A stretch of 64,000 nucleotides of DNA from Paenibacillus aurantius (GCF_032268605.1 NZ_CP130318.1:4997501-5061500); one strand, 5' to 3'; shown: positions 18,072-27,492, counted from the stretch's first letter. Program-made: numbers and translations. Notes: generated from the sequence alone by a model not told the origin.

Positions 18072-18905
18072 TCATAAAGACTGTTCCCTGCGGTAGCGGG
18101 TCGGGGGGCAGCCATAGAAGGTCCGGAACTGCTTGGTAAAGTAAAAAGGGCTCGCGAAGCCGACGCTCTCCGCAATCTCTGACACCGGCCGGCGGGTGAA
18201 CGCTAGCAGCTTGGCGGCGTGGCGGAGACGGAGCTGCAGCAGGGTTTCCATGAGGGAGTCGCCCATATGCTCCTTGAACAGGTGAGCGAGCCGGGACGCC
18301 GAGAGATGAACCTCTTCCGCCAAGGAGGCTACCGAATGCGGCTCCTGGAGGCTTTCGGTCATCCGCTGAAGCACCTTCTCCACCCGCTCGTCCAGCACCG
18401 GCCCTTCCCGGGCGGCGAATTTCCGTGAGAGGAGAAGGAAGACTTCATGAAGACCGTTCATGGCAAGCTCCTCGCCGCCTTTCCATGTTCTCGCATCAAG
18501 AATGAGCCTTTCGAATGCCTGCAGAATTCGCCGGTGAAGGGCTTCGTCCTCCAGCGCCAGAAAGATGAGCCCATTCTCCTCTTCCGGCAGCTGAACGGCT
18601 CTTCCCCAATAAGGCGGGGGAACAAAGTGGGCCCACACAAACTCCCAGCCTTCTCCCTCGGCCGCTTCGTAATCGTGGGGAGTTCCCGGCTTAAGGATGG
18701 CAATGTCCCCGCTCCGGCAGGAGAACAGCCTTCCGTTCAGGCGGAAGCGGCCTTCCCCGCCGATGGTGCAGGTGATCAGCCAGTCCCGGGTCCCCCTCGG
18801 CCTGCGGGTCGTGTACCCGAAGGCCCGGTTATAATGATCGGCGATCAGGACACCCGGATTGGGGGCGGCGTGATTCGCAGCAGGATCGTTATGGTTATCG
18901 ACCAT
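18072..18905 (-). CDS. AraC-family regulator with N-terminal cupin domain
   Basis: A 277-residue transcription factor. The N-terminal half is an AraC-type cupin (GEGRFRLNGRLFSCRSGDI and LKPGTPHDYEAAEGEGW). The C-terminal ~100 residues form two helix-turn-helix motifs, SVASLAEEVHLSASRLAHLF and VSEIAESVGFASPFYFTKQF. The ATG read from 18905 is chosen because AAGGG lies 9 bases upstream; the ATG 9 bases earlier overlaps that site. It is divergent from the PhyH-family dioxygenase gene across only 72 bases, so it probably regulates that gene. The inducer is probably sugar-like or metabolite-like but not readable. Confidence 0.9.
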   Translation of the reverse strand: MVDNHNDPAANHAAPNPGVLIADHYNRAFGYTTRRPRGTRDWLITCTIGGEGRFRLNGRLFSCRSGDIAILKPGTPHDYEAAEGEGWEFVWAHFVPPPYWGRAVQLPEEENGLIFLALEDEALHRRILQAFERLILDARTWKGGEELAMNGLHEVFLLLSRKFAAREGPVLDERVEKVLQRMTESLQEPHSVASLAEEVHLSASRLAHLFKEHMGDSLMETLLQLRLRHAAKLLAFTRRPVSEIAESVGFASPFYFTKQFRTFYGCPPTRYRREQSL

Positions 18906-18977
18906 ATGCTTCATCCCTTTTTCGTTTTCTCTATTTTATTATAAAGCCATAAGCGGGAAAACAAGGAGGAGTCAATC

Positions 18978-19796
18978 ATGGCGACAGGCACCAAAATCAC
19001 AGTTGAGGATAAAAAGCATTACGACGAAGAAGGCTTCCTTATTGTAAAAGGGCTCGTGTCCACGGAGGAAGCGGAAGGGCTGCGGGAGCATTTTATGAAG
19101 CTCCAAGCGGGAGGCCCGATTCCCGGATGCTTCAGCCCCGTTCCCGAGGGAGAAGCCAAGGATATTCTGCAGCGTTATCCGAGGATGATGCATCCCCACA
19201 AGGTGGATGAGCTTTCGATGAAGATGATGCTGGACGGCCGGATTCTGGACGTACTGAGGGAACTCCTGGAGGAGGAGCCCCTTGCCGCCCAGAGCATGTT
19301 CTACTTCAAACCGCCCGGAGCGAAGGGCCAGGCTCTGCACCAGGACAACTTCTACTTGAAGGTGGAGCCGGGCACCTGCATCGCCGCCTGGATCGCCGTG
19401 GATGATGCGGACGAGGAGAACGGAGGAATGTTCCTCGTTCCGAAATCGAACGCCTTGGAGGTGCTCTGCCCTCATTTGGCGGACCCGGCCGTATCTTTCA
19501 CCCGGGATGAAGTCGATGTTCCGGACGGTCTTCAGCCCGTTCCCGCCCGGATGAAAGCGGGGGACGTGCTGTTCTTCAACGGGAGCATGATTCACGGCTC
19601 TTATCCCAACACCTCGGAGGACCGTTTTCGCCGGGCGTTCATCAGCCACTACACGGGAGTCTCCACCACCCGGATCGGACAGTACTATACTCCTCTCTAT
19701 GAAGCGTCGGGAAAGCCGATCGACCGGGATGCGAATCCCACTTCCGGTCCGTGCGGCACCGAGCATAACCAGGGCGGGGTATACCAGCCTCATTAG
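18978..19796 (+). CDS. Phytanoyl-CoA dioxygenase (PhyH)-family oxygenase
   Basis: A 272-residue Fe(II)/2-oxoglutarate oxygenase of the PhyH family. Iron ligands are seen in LHQDNFYL (His and Asp of HxD, near residue 117) and the distal His in NGSMIHGSYPN (near 199). The 2-oxoglutarate-binding Arg is in RFRRAFISHY. The N-terminus begins with the family's EDKKHYDEEGFLIVKGL. AAGGAGG sits 8 bases before the ATG. It is divergent from an AraC regulator, a frequent arrangement for catabolic or natural-product oxygenases. The substrate is not known. Confidence 0.88.
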   Translation: MATGTKITVEDKKHYDEEGFLIVKGLVSTEEAEGLREHFMKLQAGGPIPGCFSPVPEGEAKDILQRYPRMMHPHKVDELSMKMMLDGRILDVLRELLEEEPLAAQSMFYFKPPGAKGQALHQDNFYLKVEPGTCIAAWIAVDDADEENGGMFLVPKSNALEVLCPHLADPAVSFTRDEVDVPDGLQPVPARMKAGDVLFFNGSMIHGSYPNTSEDRFRRAFISHYTGVSTTRIGQYYTPLYEASGKPIDRDANPTSGPCGTEHNQGGVYQPH

Positions 19797-19835
19797 GCTG
19801 TGAGCCGTCGTAAGCCCCCGGCCCAAAGCCGGGGA

Positions 19836-19881
19836 GGTGCCCTATCCGCAAAGTGCCAACAAAGTTACCCGATAAGGCACC
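19836..19881. repeat. Imperfect stem upstream of a terminator
   Basis: GGTGCCCTATCC (19836-19847) pairs with CGATAAGGCACC (19870-19881) at 10 of 12 positions. It resembles the stems at 756-797 and 29861-29955. Its function is unknown; it lies in the 3' region of the PhyH gene. Confidence 0.35.
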
Positions 19882-19892
19882 AGGTGCCAAAA

Positions 19893-19938
19893 AAGAAAGA
19901 CCTCGGTCTCCCTATGTTGGGAGACCGAGGTCTTTCTT
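19893..19938. terminator. Strong bidirectional terminator between PhyH and LCP genes
   Basis: Perfect stem of about 20 bp (AAGAAAGACCTCGGTCTCCC against its complement) with a 6-base loop and flanking A/T tracts, between convergent genes. Confidence 0.88.
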
Positions 19939-20053
19939 GCGCAGGAAACGGGAGGTTCGTCTTGCTCGGACACCTTTCCGATATACCCCTTGTTCCGCTT
20001 CCCCCTACTTACCGGCAGCCGGGTGAAGGGAAGCGGGACTTGATCAGGGGCTT

Positions 20054-21193
20054 TTAGGAACGCCTTCCGGACTTTTCTGAATCCGTCCCTCGACCGGACC
20101 CGTTATCCTCTCCCGCTCCCGAGGAGGCTCCGCCGTTCTCCCCTTCCGGCTCGTCAGACCCGGTGCTCATGCCGCTCACGCCAACCGCCTTGGAGAGGTC
20201 TCCGGTAGAGGAACTTTCCGCCGGCAGGCCAAGCTCCGCTCTGTAAGCGCGCAGCGCATCCTCCAGCTCGTTCTGGTGCATGAGCAGATAGGGGCTGTCC
20301 CATATCCCCCCGGGATGCTCAAACTGGATTTGCTCCGGCTTAAGCTTCTTGAAGGACAGAATCCATTGCTTCAGCTCCTGGGCGGGAATATCGGTTTGCA
20401 CGCTTTCCCCGGCAATGTCGAGAACGCCGCCCCATTTGGATATCCCTCCCAGGGAGGTCAGCTTATCGAGAAGTCCCTTTATCACCTGCTGCTGGCGGGT
20501 GTTTCGTTCCAGATCGGACGACTCCCCGGTCCCTTCATTGGACTTGCGGTACCGGACAAAGTCCAGCGTCTGTTTGCCGTCCAGCTCCTGCAGGCCTTTG
20601 CGCAGGTTGATATCCGTTCCGTCCGCGTGGTCCGTGTATTTCATGTCCATGTCCACGTCCAGCTTCAGCCCCCCCAGCTCGTCGACCGTCCGGCTGAAGC
20701 CGTCAAAGTCGATGACCGCCATATAATCGATGGGGACCTCCAGCATGTCGCTGAAGAAACGTTTGGTTTCCTGGAGAGCGGTGTTCTTGTCCTGGTTATA
20801 GAAGTAAGGAAAGAAATAGTTGGCCTTGTGCCGACCGTGATGCTTGGACTTCAGCAGCATGTCGCGGGGCAGAGAGACAACGGTCATTTTATGAGTCTCG
20901 GGATTAAGCGCGGCCAGCATCATGACATCCATGTTCATGGTCCCTCCGCTTCCTTCCCGGCTGTCAATTCCGGTCAGCAAAAAAGTCATTGGCCTCCACT
21001 TCCGGGAGTCGTCCGCCTTCTCCTCCGCACCGGCGCTCGGTTGGCTGCCGGCCATTTTATCCAGCGCGTCGTTGGCCTTCGTATACAGATAGCCAGCGTA
21101 AGCGGCTGCGCCTCCGGCCGCCAGCGCCATCCCTATGAATAACGTAATGATTACTTTGCGTAAGGTTTTTCGGGGCTGTCTTCGGTTCCTCAT
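20054..21193 (-). CDS. LytR-CpsA-Psr (LCP) family cell-wall polymer ligase
   Basis: A 379-residue membrane-anchored enzyme that transfers undecaprenyl-linked glycopolymers (teichoic acid, capsule or secondary cell-wall polymer) to peptidoglycan. It has a cytoplasmic basic N-terminus, one transmembrane helix (about residues 12-32) and an LCP domain from about residue 68. Conserved Arg/Asp segments are TGIDSREGSGG, VSLPRDMLL and DFVRYRKSNEGTGESSDLER. The C-terminal 50 residues are a Ser/Gly/Glu-rich low-complexity tail. It could finish polymers built by the polysaccharide locus at 40-57 kb, but it is not adjacent to it. No terminator is visible right after the stop. Confidence 0.92.
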   Translation of the reverse strand: MRNRRQPRKTLRKVIITLFIGMALAAGGAAAYAGYLYTKANDALDKMAGSQPSAGAEEKADDSRKWRPMTFLLTGIDSREGSGGTMNMDVMMLAALNPETHKMTVVSLPRDMLLKSKHHGRHKANYFFPYFYNQDKNTALQETKRFFSDMLEVPIDYMAVIDFDGFSRTVDELGGLKLDVDMDMKYTDHADGTDINLRKGLQELDGKQTLDFVRYRKSNEGTGESSDLERNTRQQQVIKGLLDKLTSLGGISKWGGVLDIAGESVQTDIPAQELKQWILSFKKLKPEQIQFEHPGGIWDSPYLLMHQNELEDALRAYRAELGLPAESSSTGDLSKAVGVSGMSTGSDEPEGENGGASSGAGEDNGSGRGTDSEKSGRRS

Positions 21194-21308
21194 GATCTCC
21201 TCCTGATAAAGTATTCGGGTAAGCCGCCCCTAATTGTACCGGAAGTTAGCCGGGAGTAGGTTACAGAAATGTGACGAAACCTGACAATAAGTGTCTAAAC
21301 CGAAAAGA

Positions 21309-21342
21309 AAACCCGCAAGCCCCTAAAAGAGCCTGCGGGTTT
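21309..21342 (-). terminator. Terminator of the Lin0512-family gene
   Basis: Arms AAACCCGCA / TGCGGGTTT with a 16-base loop, directly after the stop at 21352 on the minus strand. Confidence 0.65.
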
Positions 21343-21351
21343 CCCGGATGA

Positions 21352-21711
21352 TCAATAGCCGACCTCCACGGAGGCGTTGACCACATAAATCAGATCGTTC
21401 TTGTCGTTCTTGTCTTCAAGCACCACGCCGCTTGTCGTGAGCATGCCGCCGTCCATCAGCTCGACGGTTACCTCCCCGTAAGGGAGAACCGCCTTCACCT
21501 GCTCCACATCCAGCTGCTCCTTGTCACAGGGAACCGCCAGCTTCACCCGAACCTTCATATTATGAAGGCTGTTGCCGGGGAGCATCGCCCGCAGGCCGGG
21601 CATGGAGTTGTGGTGAATGGCGTTCTTCACGGCCCGAACGGCCGCTTTCGTCACATCCTGCCCATGCAGATCGATGCCCGTGCCTAGCTCAATGAAGATC
21701 ACTTTGTCCAT
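21352..21711 (-). CDS. Lin0512-family conserved protein
   Basis: A 119-residue protein of the Lin0512 family (conserved, uncharacterised). Family-typical segments are the N-terminal FIELGTGIDLHGQDVTKAAV, then VKLAVPCDKEQLDVEQVKAV with the cysteine, and the C-terminal VVNASVEVGY. It resembles a small two-layer alpha/beta fold. It is single-gene, with a terminator immediately downstream and GGAGGATG upstream. No enzymatic role is established that I know of. Confidence 0.8.
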   Translation of the reverse strand: MDKVIFIELGTGIDLHGQDVTKAAVRAVKNAIHHNSMPGLRAMLPGNSLHNMKVRVKLAVPCDKEQLDVEQVKAVLPYGEVTVELMDGGMLTTSGVVLEDKNDKNDLIYVVNASVEVGY

Positions 21712-21923
21712 CCGTCATCCTCCTGTCAGGGATTCATACCGCTTATCTCCCAGACAAGGTAACACAGATTAGGGACCAAAGCAACGGGCCCGGGCTTCTT
21801 CCGGAACCCTCGGTCCCCATCCGCCAGGCAGCCCGGGGGAATGCGGGGATCAGGACCTGGCCCCGTTCCCGGCTGTGTTTAACGAATGATGGCCTGACTC
21901 CTCGAGCTTACGGCAGGCAGCGG

Positions 21924-23051
21924 TCAGGTCTCCTCCGCTCTCTTTCGCCCCCCCTTTCCTCTTCCCTGCTTCCCATGGAAGAAGGATAGCACCAGCAGAA
22001 GAAGGGGATAAACGAAGCCCAGAAGGATGCTCGGGTAAAGCAGAAACTGGGAGTATACCTTCAGGCTAAACAGAATATTGGGGTTGGTGACATGGGCCAG
22101 GTACATCATAAGAGCGGCCAAGGGAGCAATAAGCCAACGCCCGTTAGCCAGATTAAAGAGAGCGGTCAGCACCTTGATTCCCGTATAGTACGTAATGGAA
22201 AGCTTCAGAAAGCTGGACAGAAACCAGGCACCGGCAAGCACGACTTCAATCCTTGTCAGAAAGTTGCCAATGTTGATTTTGCGAGCCAGCGTAAACGTTG
22301 GGTACAGCCTCAATTCCATTAAAGGGGATCCCATGACGGCAATGCTCAAAAACATCAAAATGACGAGAACCACGCTTCCCACAGCAGATCCTGCAAGCAT
22401 CGCCTTCTTCCCCTTTTCGGGATTTCCCACATGGTGGAAAATAAGGAGAAAAAGGAACAACTGGAGAAAAGGGAACGCCCACAGCAAAGCCGACACCTTG
22501 GCAACCGGGAGGATTCCCTCCCCCAGAATGGGTCTGATTTTCTGAAGATTTACATCTGGTAGAAGAAGAACATAAATGATCAGGATAAGGAGCAGAATCC
22601 AGGGAAAGAAAATTTCGGCCGTCCGGGCAAGCGGCTGAAGGCCCATCCAGACGGCCATCACCACGACGGCCAGGAAAATAACCTCTACCGCCCAGTCGGG
22701 CGTATCGGGCAGGATTTCCCCCGTAACGAAGTCTGCGGTGTTTTGCAGGATTAAGGCGCAGGTGAAATAAACATACCCAAAGATCAGCACGGCTAGAACT
22801 TTGGCTGTCCAGCGGCCAAGGAGCCGACCCGTAAATTCCATCAGCGTGCTTCCCCTCATCCGTATCCCCACCCACCCGTACAACAGGGTCGTCCCCGTTC
22901 CAACCGCCCCCCCCAGCATCGCAGCAATCCAGGCATCCTCCCGGGCTACCGAAATAAGGACCGAGGGAGCTACCAGAATGGAGGTCCCTATGACGAAGAC
23001 CACAGTCAGGATAAACAGCTGCCGGGTCGAGATTTGCCCATCCGCTTTCAT
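21924..23051 (-). CDS. Spore germinant-receptor B subunit (GerAB/YndE family), divergent copy
   Basis: A 375-residue integral membrane protein with ten predicted helices, of the APC-type endospore germination permease family. It starts MKADGQISTRQLFIL and has the typical helix 1 TVVFVIGTSILVAPSV. GerAB-type subunits sit in the spore inner membrane and bind or pass the germinant signal. It stands alone, divergent from a complete B-A-C receptor operon 150 bases away, so it could supply an alternative B subunit. A strong GGGAGG site precedes the ATG. Confidence 0.9.
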   Translation of the reverse strand: MKADGQISTRQLFILTVVFVIGTSILVAPSVLISVAREDAWIAAMLGGAVGTGTTLLYGWVGIRMRGSTLMEFTGRLLGRWTAKVLAVLIFGYVYFTCALILQNTADFVTGEILPDTPDWAVEVIFLAVVVMAVWMGLQPLARTAEIFFPWILLLILIIYVLLLPDVNLQKIRPILGEGILPVAKVSALLWAFPFLQLFLFLLIFHHVGNPEKGKKAMLAGSAVGSVVLVILMFLSIAVMGSPLMELRLYPTFTLARKINIGNFLTRIEVVLAGAWFLSSFLKLSITYYTGIKVLTALFNLANGRWLIAPLAALMMYLAHVTNPNILFSLKVYSQFLLYPSILLGFVYPLLLLVLSFFHGKQGRGKGGRKRAEET

Positions 23052-23201
23052 GCCTCCTCCTCCCTTCTTCCTCCTGTTGTTAACATTCTCACCCGAGCCC
23101 TATTCTAAACGCTTTTCCCGGATGAATAGGCAGAAAAGTGAACAAGCTATCGCTTAGAACTCCATGACACACGACCTTTTCGCCTACAGGAAAGGAAGCC
23201 T

Positions 23202-24332
23202 ATGACCCCTACGAGAATGACCAACCACCAGTTGTTTTCCCTCATCGTTCTGTTTGAGTTGGGGAGCTCCATTGTCATCGGCCTGGCCGTCCGTGCCAAG
23301 CAGGATGCCTGGCTGGCCGTTCTTGCCGGCCTGCTTGGCGGACTCGTGCTTCTGACGCTCTATGTCTTGATTCTAAGGCTCTGCCCCGGCATGAGTTTGA
23401 CCCAATGCTTCGTGAAAGCCTTTGGCCGCTATATCGGGCGACCGCTTGCTTTTGCGTATTGCGTTTATTTTCTCTATCTCTCGGCAAGGGTTCTGCGGGA
23501 CTTTGGGGCCTTGCTGCTCACCTCCGCCCTGCCGGATACGCCCATGTCCGCCGTCAACCTGATCATGATCCTCGTCATCCTTTACGGTGCGGTTCTGGGA
23601 ATAGGGGCCCTTGCCCGTGCGGGAGAAATTTTTCTGTATATCTGTGTGCTTATTGCTCTGCTTGGCGTGATCGTGCTCCTCTTCTCCAATGTGATCAAAC
23701 TGGAAAACTTCCTGCCTATCCTCGAGAACGGATGGGGCCCGGTTTGGTCAGCGGCTTTTCCCCAAGCGGTCACTTTTCCGTTTGGCGAGGTTATTGTGTT
23801 TACCATGTTCAGTCCCTACCTCATCCACACCCGTGGGGCAATTCGGACCGCCTACCGGGGGATGATCGTCAGTGGACTTATCCTGGCCTTTGTGACCGCC
23901 CTTAACATCGGGGCTCTCGGCACTTTCGGCTTAACCAACGCCGTCTTTCCTCTCCTCAAAACGACCGCCCTCATTAAGGTCGGAAATTTCCTTCAAAGGC
24001 TGGAGGCCTTTACCATTCTTCTGCTTATCGTGGGAGGCTATTTCAAGATTGTGCTCTTCTTTCTCGGGGGCGTGCTCGGACTCGGCGAAATCCTTTTTGA
24101 CGGTAAGCCGGGAAAGTTCAGCAAGGGAATGTGTGGGCTGCTGGCCCTGGCCGTTTGGTCGGTTTCCCTTCTCATGGCGCGGAGCTTTCCGGAGCATGCT
24201 AAAGTCGGTCTCGACATCGTCCCGCGTTATGTGCATATTCCTATGCAAATGATCATCCCTGTTCTGCTGCTCCTAATGCTCTATGTCCGCAAGCTAATCC
24301 AAGGCAAAGGCCAAGGGAGGTCTGCTCCATGA
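23202..24332 (+). CDS. Spore germinant-receptor B subunit (GerAB/YndE family)
   Basis: A 376-residue membrane protein with ten helices, the first gene of a gerB-gerA-gerC operon. It starts MTPTRMTNHQLFSLIVLFEL and carries a conserved helix-1 glycine/serine pattern (LGSSIVIGL). It shares its family with the divergent gene at 21924 but is clearly different in sequence, so this is not a recent duplication. Its stop codon overlaps the start of the A subunit gene (ATGA, 24329-24332). Specificity for amino acids or sugars cannot be told from the sequence. Confidence 0.9.
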   Translation: MTPTRMTNHQLFSLIVLFELGSSIVIGLAVRAKQDAWLAVLAGLLGGLVLLTLYVLILRLCPGMSLTQCFVKAFGRYIGRPLAFAYCVYFLYLSARVLRDFGALLLTSALPDTPMSAVNLIMILVILYGAVLGIGALARAGEIFLYICVLIALLGVIVLLFSNVIKLENFLPILENGWGPVWSAAFPQAVTFPFGEVIVFTMFSPYLIHTRGAIRTAYRGMIVSGLILAFVTALNIGALGTFGLTNAVFPLLKTTALIKVGNFLQRLEAFTILLLIVGGYFKIVLFFLGGVLGLGEILFDGKPGKFSKGMCGLLALAVWSVSLLMARSFPEHAKVGLDIVPRYVHIPMQMIIPVLLLLMLYVRKLIQGKGQGRSAP

Positions 24333-25921
24333 ACAAGCTGTTTTCTCTCTTCCAAAAGGTCAAAAAAAGAGTGCCGGGAACCGAGCCTAACGCCGTGCCT
24401 CCCAAACCGAAGCCGCCGGTTCCTCTAGAGGACAGCATAAAAAACGTCTTCCAGGAGGTGACTCACCGGTTTGGGAATAGTCCCGACATTGTATCCCGAC
24501 GCATTTACCTGGGAGAGCCGCCGGGCATTCCGGTTGGCATCCTGTACGTCAAAGGATTGACGGATGCCACCCAGCTGATCCAATCCCTCCTCGCGGACCG
24601 GATCGTTTGGGACGGGGAGAAGTCCTACCCCCCTGCCAAAGCCATCTCCTATCTGAAGCATGTCGTCATTACGGTTTCCGAGGTTAATGAAATCGGCGAC
24701 TACGATGAGATGATGCATGCGTTGTTTTCGGGACAAACGATTCTTCTCGTGGAGGGAATCAACCGGGCCTTGTCCGTCTCCACCGAGGGAGGGGCACGAA
24801 GGGGCGTGGAGGAGCCGAGCACGCAGTCGGTCATCCGCGGCCCCCGCGAGGGCTTTACGGAGACAATCGACGTCAATACCGCCATGGTCCGGCGTAAAAT
24901 CAGAGATCCGCGCCTGTGGATCGAGAATCAAAGGATCGGGAAGGTCACCCATACCCGGGTAGCGCTTATGTATATCAAAGGGCTTGCCGACGAAGGCGTG
25001 CTTAAAGAAGTCCGCCACCGGCTAAGCCGTATCGACATCGACGGCATCCTGGAAAGCGGGTATATCGAGGAAATGATTCAGGACGCCCCCTTTAGCCCCT
25101 TCCCTACGCTTTTCAACACGGAACGCCCCGATACGGCGGCGGCCTGGCTTCTCGAAGGGCATGTGGCGGTCTTCGTGGACGGAACACCTTTTATTCTGCT
25201 TGCTCCGGCTTTGTTCAACCAGTACTTTCACGCACCAGAGGACTCGTACCAGCGGGCGGACTTCGCGGCGCTTCTGCGGCTGCTCCGGTTTCTGTGCTTT
25301 TTCATCGCTCTTCTGGCACCGTCCTTGTATATTGCCATCACGACGTTTCACCAGGAGCTGCTGCCGACTCCCCTTCTTATCGGCCTAGCTGGCCAGCGGG
25401 AAGGAGTCCCCTTCCCCGCCTTTGTGGAAGCCCTGGCCATGGAGATCACCTTCGAGATTCTCCGCGAGGCGAGCGTCCGGATGCCCAAAACGATCGGCCA
25501 GTCCGTTTCCATTGTCGGTACCCTCGTCATCGGACAGGCGGCCGTGGAGGCCGGTCTCGTTTCTCCGGCGATGGTCATCATCGTCTCCATTACCGCCATT
25601 TCAAACTTCGTCATTCCGGCATTCAGCATGGGGATCTCCATCCGGATGCTCCGCCTGCTCTTTATGGGGCTAGCGGCCTCCTTCGGCCTGTTCGGTCTCG
25701 TCATCTGCATGATTGGCATGATTCTGCATTTGACCAGCCTGAGCTCCTTCGGGGTTCCCTACATGGCTCCCTTCGCTCCCTTTATGCCGGCGGAGCAAAA
25801 GGATTCACTTATCAGGCTTCCTCGCTGGGCCATGTTCTCCCGCCCCCGCATGAGTACGGACAATAACCTTATCCGTGAGGAAAACACGGCGGCCCAGCCC
25901 CAAAAGGAGGACCACGCATGA
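24329..25921 (+). CDS. Spore germinant-receptor A subunit (GerA family)
   Basis: A 530-residue protein. The soluble N-terminal half (to about residue 300) has the two-subdomain GerAA fold, with the segments DIVSRRIYLG, VEGINRALSV and the signature TEPSTQSVIRGPREGF-like EEPSTQSVIRGPREGFTE near residue 165. Then come about five transmembrane helices to residue 490 and a short tail. Established: A subunits form the germinant-gated ion channel of the receptor. The gene overlaps its neighbours by 4 bases on both sides, so the operon is translationally coupled. Confidence 0.95.
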   Translation: MNKLFSLFQKVKKRVPGTEPNAVPPKPKPPVPLEDSIKNVFQEVTHRFGNSPDIVSRRIYLGEPPGIPVGILYVKGLTDATQLIQSLLADRIVWDGEKSYPPAKAISYLKHVVITVSEVNEIGDYDEMMHALFSGQTILLVEGINRALSVSTEGGARRGVEEPSTQSVIRGPREGFTETIDVNTAMVRRKIRDPRLWIENQRIGKVTHTRVALMYIKGLADEGVLKEVRHRLSRIDIDGILESGYIEEMIQDAPFSPFPTLFNTERPDTAAAWLLEGHVAVFVDGTPFILLAPALFNQYFHAPEDSYQRADFAALLRLLRFLCFFIALLAPSLYIAITTFHQELLPTPLLIGLAGQREGVPFPAFVEALAMEITFEILREASVRMPKTIGQSVSIVGTLVIGQAAVEAGLVSPAMVIIVSITAISNFVIPAFSMGISIRMLRLLFMGLAASFGLFGLVICMIGMILHLTSLSSFGVPYMAPFAPFMPAEQKDSLIRLPRWAMFSRPRMSTDNNLIREENTAAQPQKEDHA

Positions 25922-27132
25922 TAAAAAAAGGACTCCGCCTCTTCGTCCTTCTTAGCCTGCTTACCCCTTTGCTCACGGGGTGCTGGAGCCGCCGGGAGCT
26001 GGATATGCTGGCCATCTCCTCCGCTTTCGGCCTGGACAAAGAGGGAGACCGGTACCAGGTATCGGTTCAGATCGTCAACCCGGGTGCCGTGGCGAGCAAA
26101 AAGAACGGAAGCGGCCGTGCTCCGGTCGTGACCTACCGGACGGATGGCCGCTCGGTGCTGGAGGCCATCCGCCGGATGACCACCGAAGCCCCCCGCAAAA
26201 TTTACGGCGCCCACCTTCGCGTCATCGTCCTCGGGGAAAATCTGGCGAAGGAAGGGATCGCGCAGGCTTTGGATCTGCTTTTTCGCGACCAGGAGGTCCG
26301 GGGAGATTTCTATATCGTGATCACGAAGGGCGTCTCGGTCCAAACGGTCCTGCAGACGATGACTACTTTGGAGCCGATCCCGGCAAACGATCTCTTTACC
26401 TCCTTGGAAATGTCCGAGAAGGCGTGGGCGGCGACCGGCAGCATAACGCTGGACGATCTGGTGTCGGATATCGTCAGCAAAGGCAAAGAGCCTGTCTTGA
26501 CGGGTGTTCAAGTGAGGGGAAACCGGGAGAAGGGAATAAGTAAGGAGAATACGGAGAAGGCTCGCAGCGATGCCATCCTGGCCTATTCGGGCATGGCCGC
26601 TTTTCGCAAGGATAAGCTTGTCGGTTGGTTAAGCGAGAATGAAAGCAAGGGCTTCAACTACAGCCAGGGGCAAGTGAGAAGTACACTGGTAACGGTCCCC
26701 TGCCCTTCCGGCGAAAAGAGTCCCGACAATATGGGTATTCAGGTGGTCCGGACCAAACGCAAGCTCAAAGCCCGGATGGAGAACGGCCGCCCCGTCATCG
26801 ACCTGGCCATCAAGGGAGACGCGATTGTTTCGGAATCCGGCTGCAAGGCCGATTTGTCCAAGCTGGAGACCCTCGCGGCTCTCGAGCAGGAAACCGATAA
26901 GGACATCACCGAGAAAATTGAGAAGGCCCTAACCCGCGCCCGAAAGCTGAAGACCGATATTTTCGGCTTCGGGGAGGTCATCCACCGGTCCTATCCCGCC
27001 TACTGGAAGGGAGTCAAGGATCAGTGGGATAAGGAATTTCCCGAGCTTCCCGTCCGGGTGAAGGTGGACATCGCGATCAAACGCACGGGAGAGTCCATCC
27101 AGTCGATTGAACAGAAGATGAGGGCCGATTAA
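25918..27132 (+). CDS. Spore germinant-receptor C subunit lipoprotein (Ger(x)C family)
   Basis: A 404-residue lipoprotein. The signal sequence ends in the lipobox LLTGCWSRRELD (Cys21 lipidated), followed by the three-domain GerAC fold with the conserved GLDKEGDRYQVSVQIVNPG and RKIYGAHLRVIVLGENLA. It is anchored in the spore inner membrane and required for receptor function. Its ATG overlaps the A subunit stop by 4 bases. A hairpin terminator lies 190 bases downstream; the bases between hold no gene I can support. Confidence 0.93.
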   Translation: MIKKGLRLFVLLSLLTPLLTGCWSRRELDMLAISSAFGLDKEGDRYQVSVQIVNPGAVASKKNGSGRAPVVTYRTDGRSVLEAIRRMTTEAPRKIYGAHLRVIVLGENLAKEGIAQALDLLFRDQEVRGDFYIVITKGVSVQTVLQTMTTLEPIPANDLFTSLEMSEKAWAATGSITLDDLVSDIVSKGKEPVLTGVQVRGNREKGISKENTEKARSDAILAYSGMAAFRKDKLVGWLSENESKGFNYSQGQVRSTLVTVPCPSGEKSPDNMGIQVVRTKRKLKARMENGRPVIDLAIKGDAIVSESGCKADLSKLETLAALEQETDKDITEKIEKALTRARKLKTDIFGFGEVIHRSYPAYWKGVKDQWDKEFPELPVRVKVDIAIKRTGESIQSIEQKMRAD

Positions 27133-27323
27133 GACGTGGGATGGGCGGAGGGCCGTGCTCCTGACCGAGGGAGGAGGGCTGTCAGGACGGCCGGACCGGG
27201 ACGGAAGGGGGAAGGCAGCCGTTCCGGATTCCCTCCGCGCGGTGCCGGCCGGATCGGGCAAGGAGCGCTCCCCTCGAGCGGCTCTCTATGCAAGGAAAGC
27301 GGGGGCGTCCCTTCCCAAACGGC

Positions 27324-27350
27324 AAAAGCCTGGCTCGCGCCAGGCTTTTT
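27324..27350 (+). terminator. Terminator of the ger operon
   Basis: Stem GCCTGGC / GCCAGGC, 4-base loop, five T. Confidence 0.8.
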
Positions 27351-27369
27351 GATCAAAGATAAAGGAAAT

Positions 27370-27394
27370 AAAAAAAGTCCGGTCTCCCGGACTT
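27370..27394 (-). terminator. Terminator of the Leu/Lys/Glu tRNA cluster
   Basis: On the minus strand AAGTCCGG, GAGA loop, CCGGACTT, then seven T; 14 bases past the tRNA-Leu 3' end. Confidence 0.8.
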
Positions 27395-27407
27395 CGGTTG
27401 GTATGTA

Positions 27408-27492
27408 TGGTGCGGTCGGAGGGATTTGAACCCTCACGCCCAGTGGGCACTACCCCCTCAAGATAGCGTGTCTGCCGTTCCACCACGACCGC
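27408..27492 (-). tRNA. tRNA-Leu (anticodon GAG)
   Basis: An 85-base type II tRNA with encoded CCA. Acceptor arms GCGGTCG / CGACCGC, T-loop GGTTCAAATCC, and anticodon loop TTGAGGG give GAG. The long variable arm fits leucine. It is last of three minus-strand tRNAs. Confidence 0.92.

Noticed and set aside
27133-27320. Small plus-strand frames after the ger operon
   Set aside because: No ribosome sites and shifted-frame composition.
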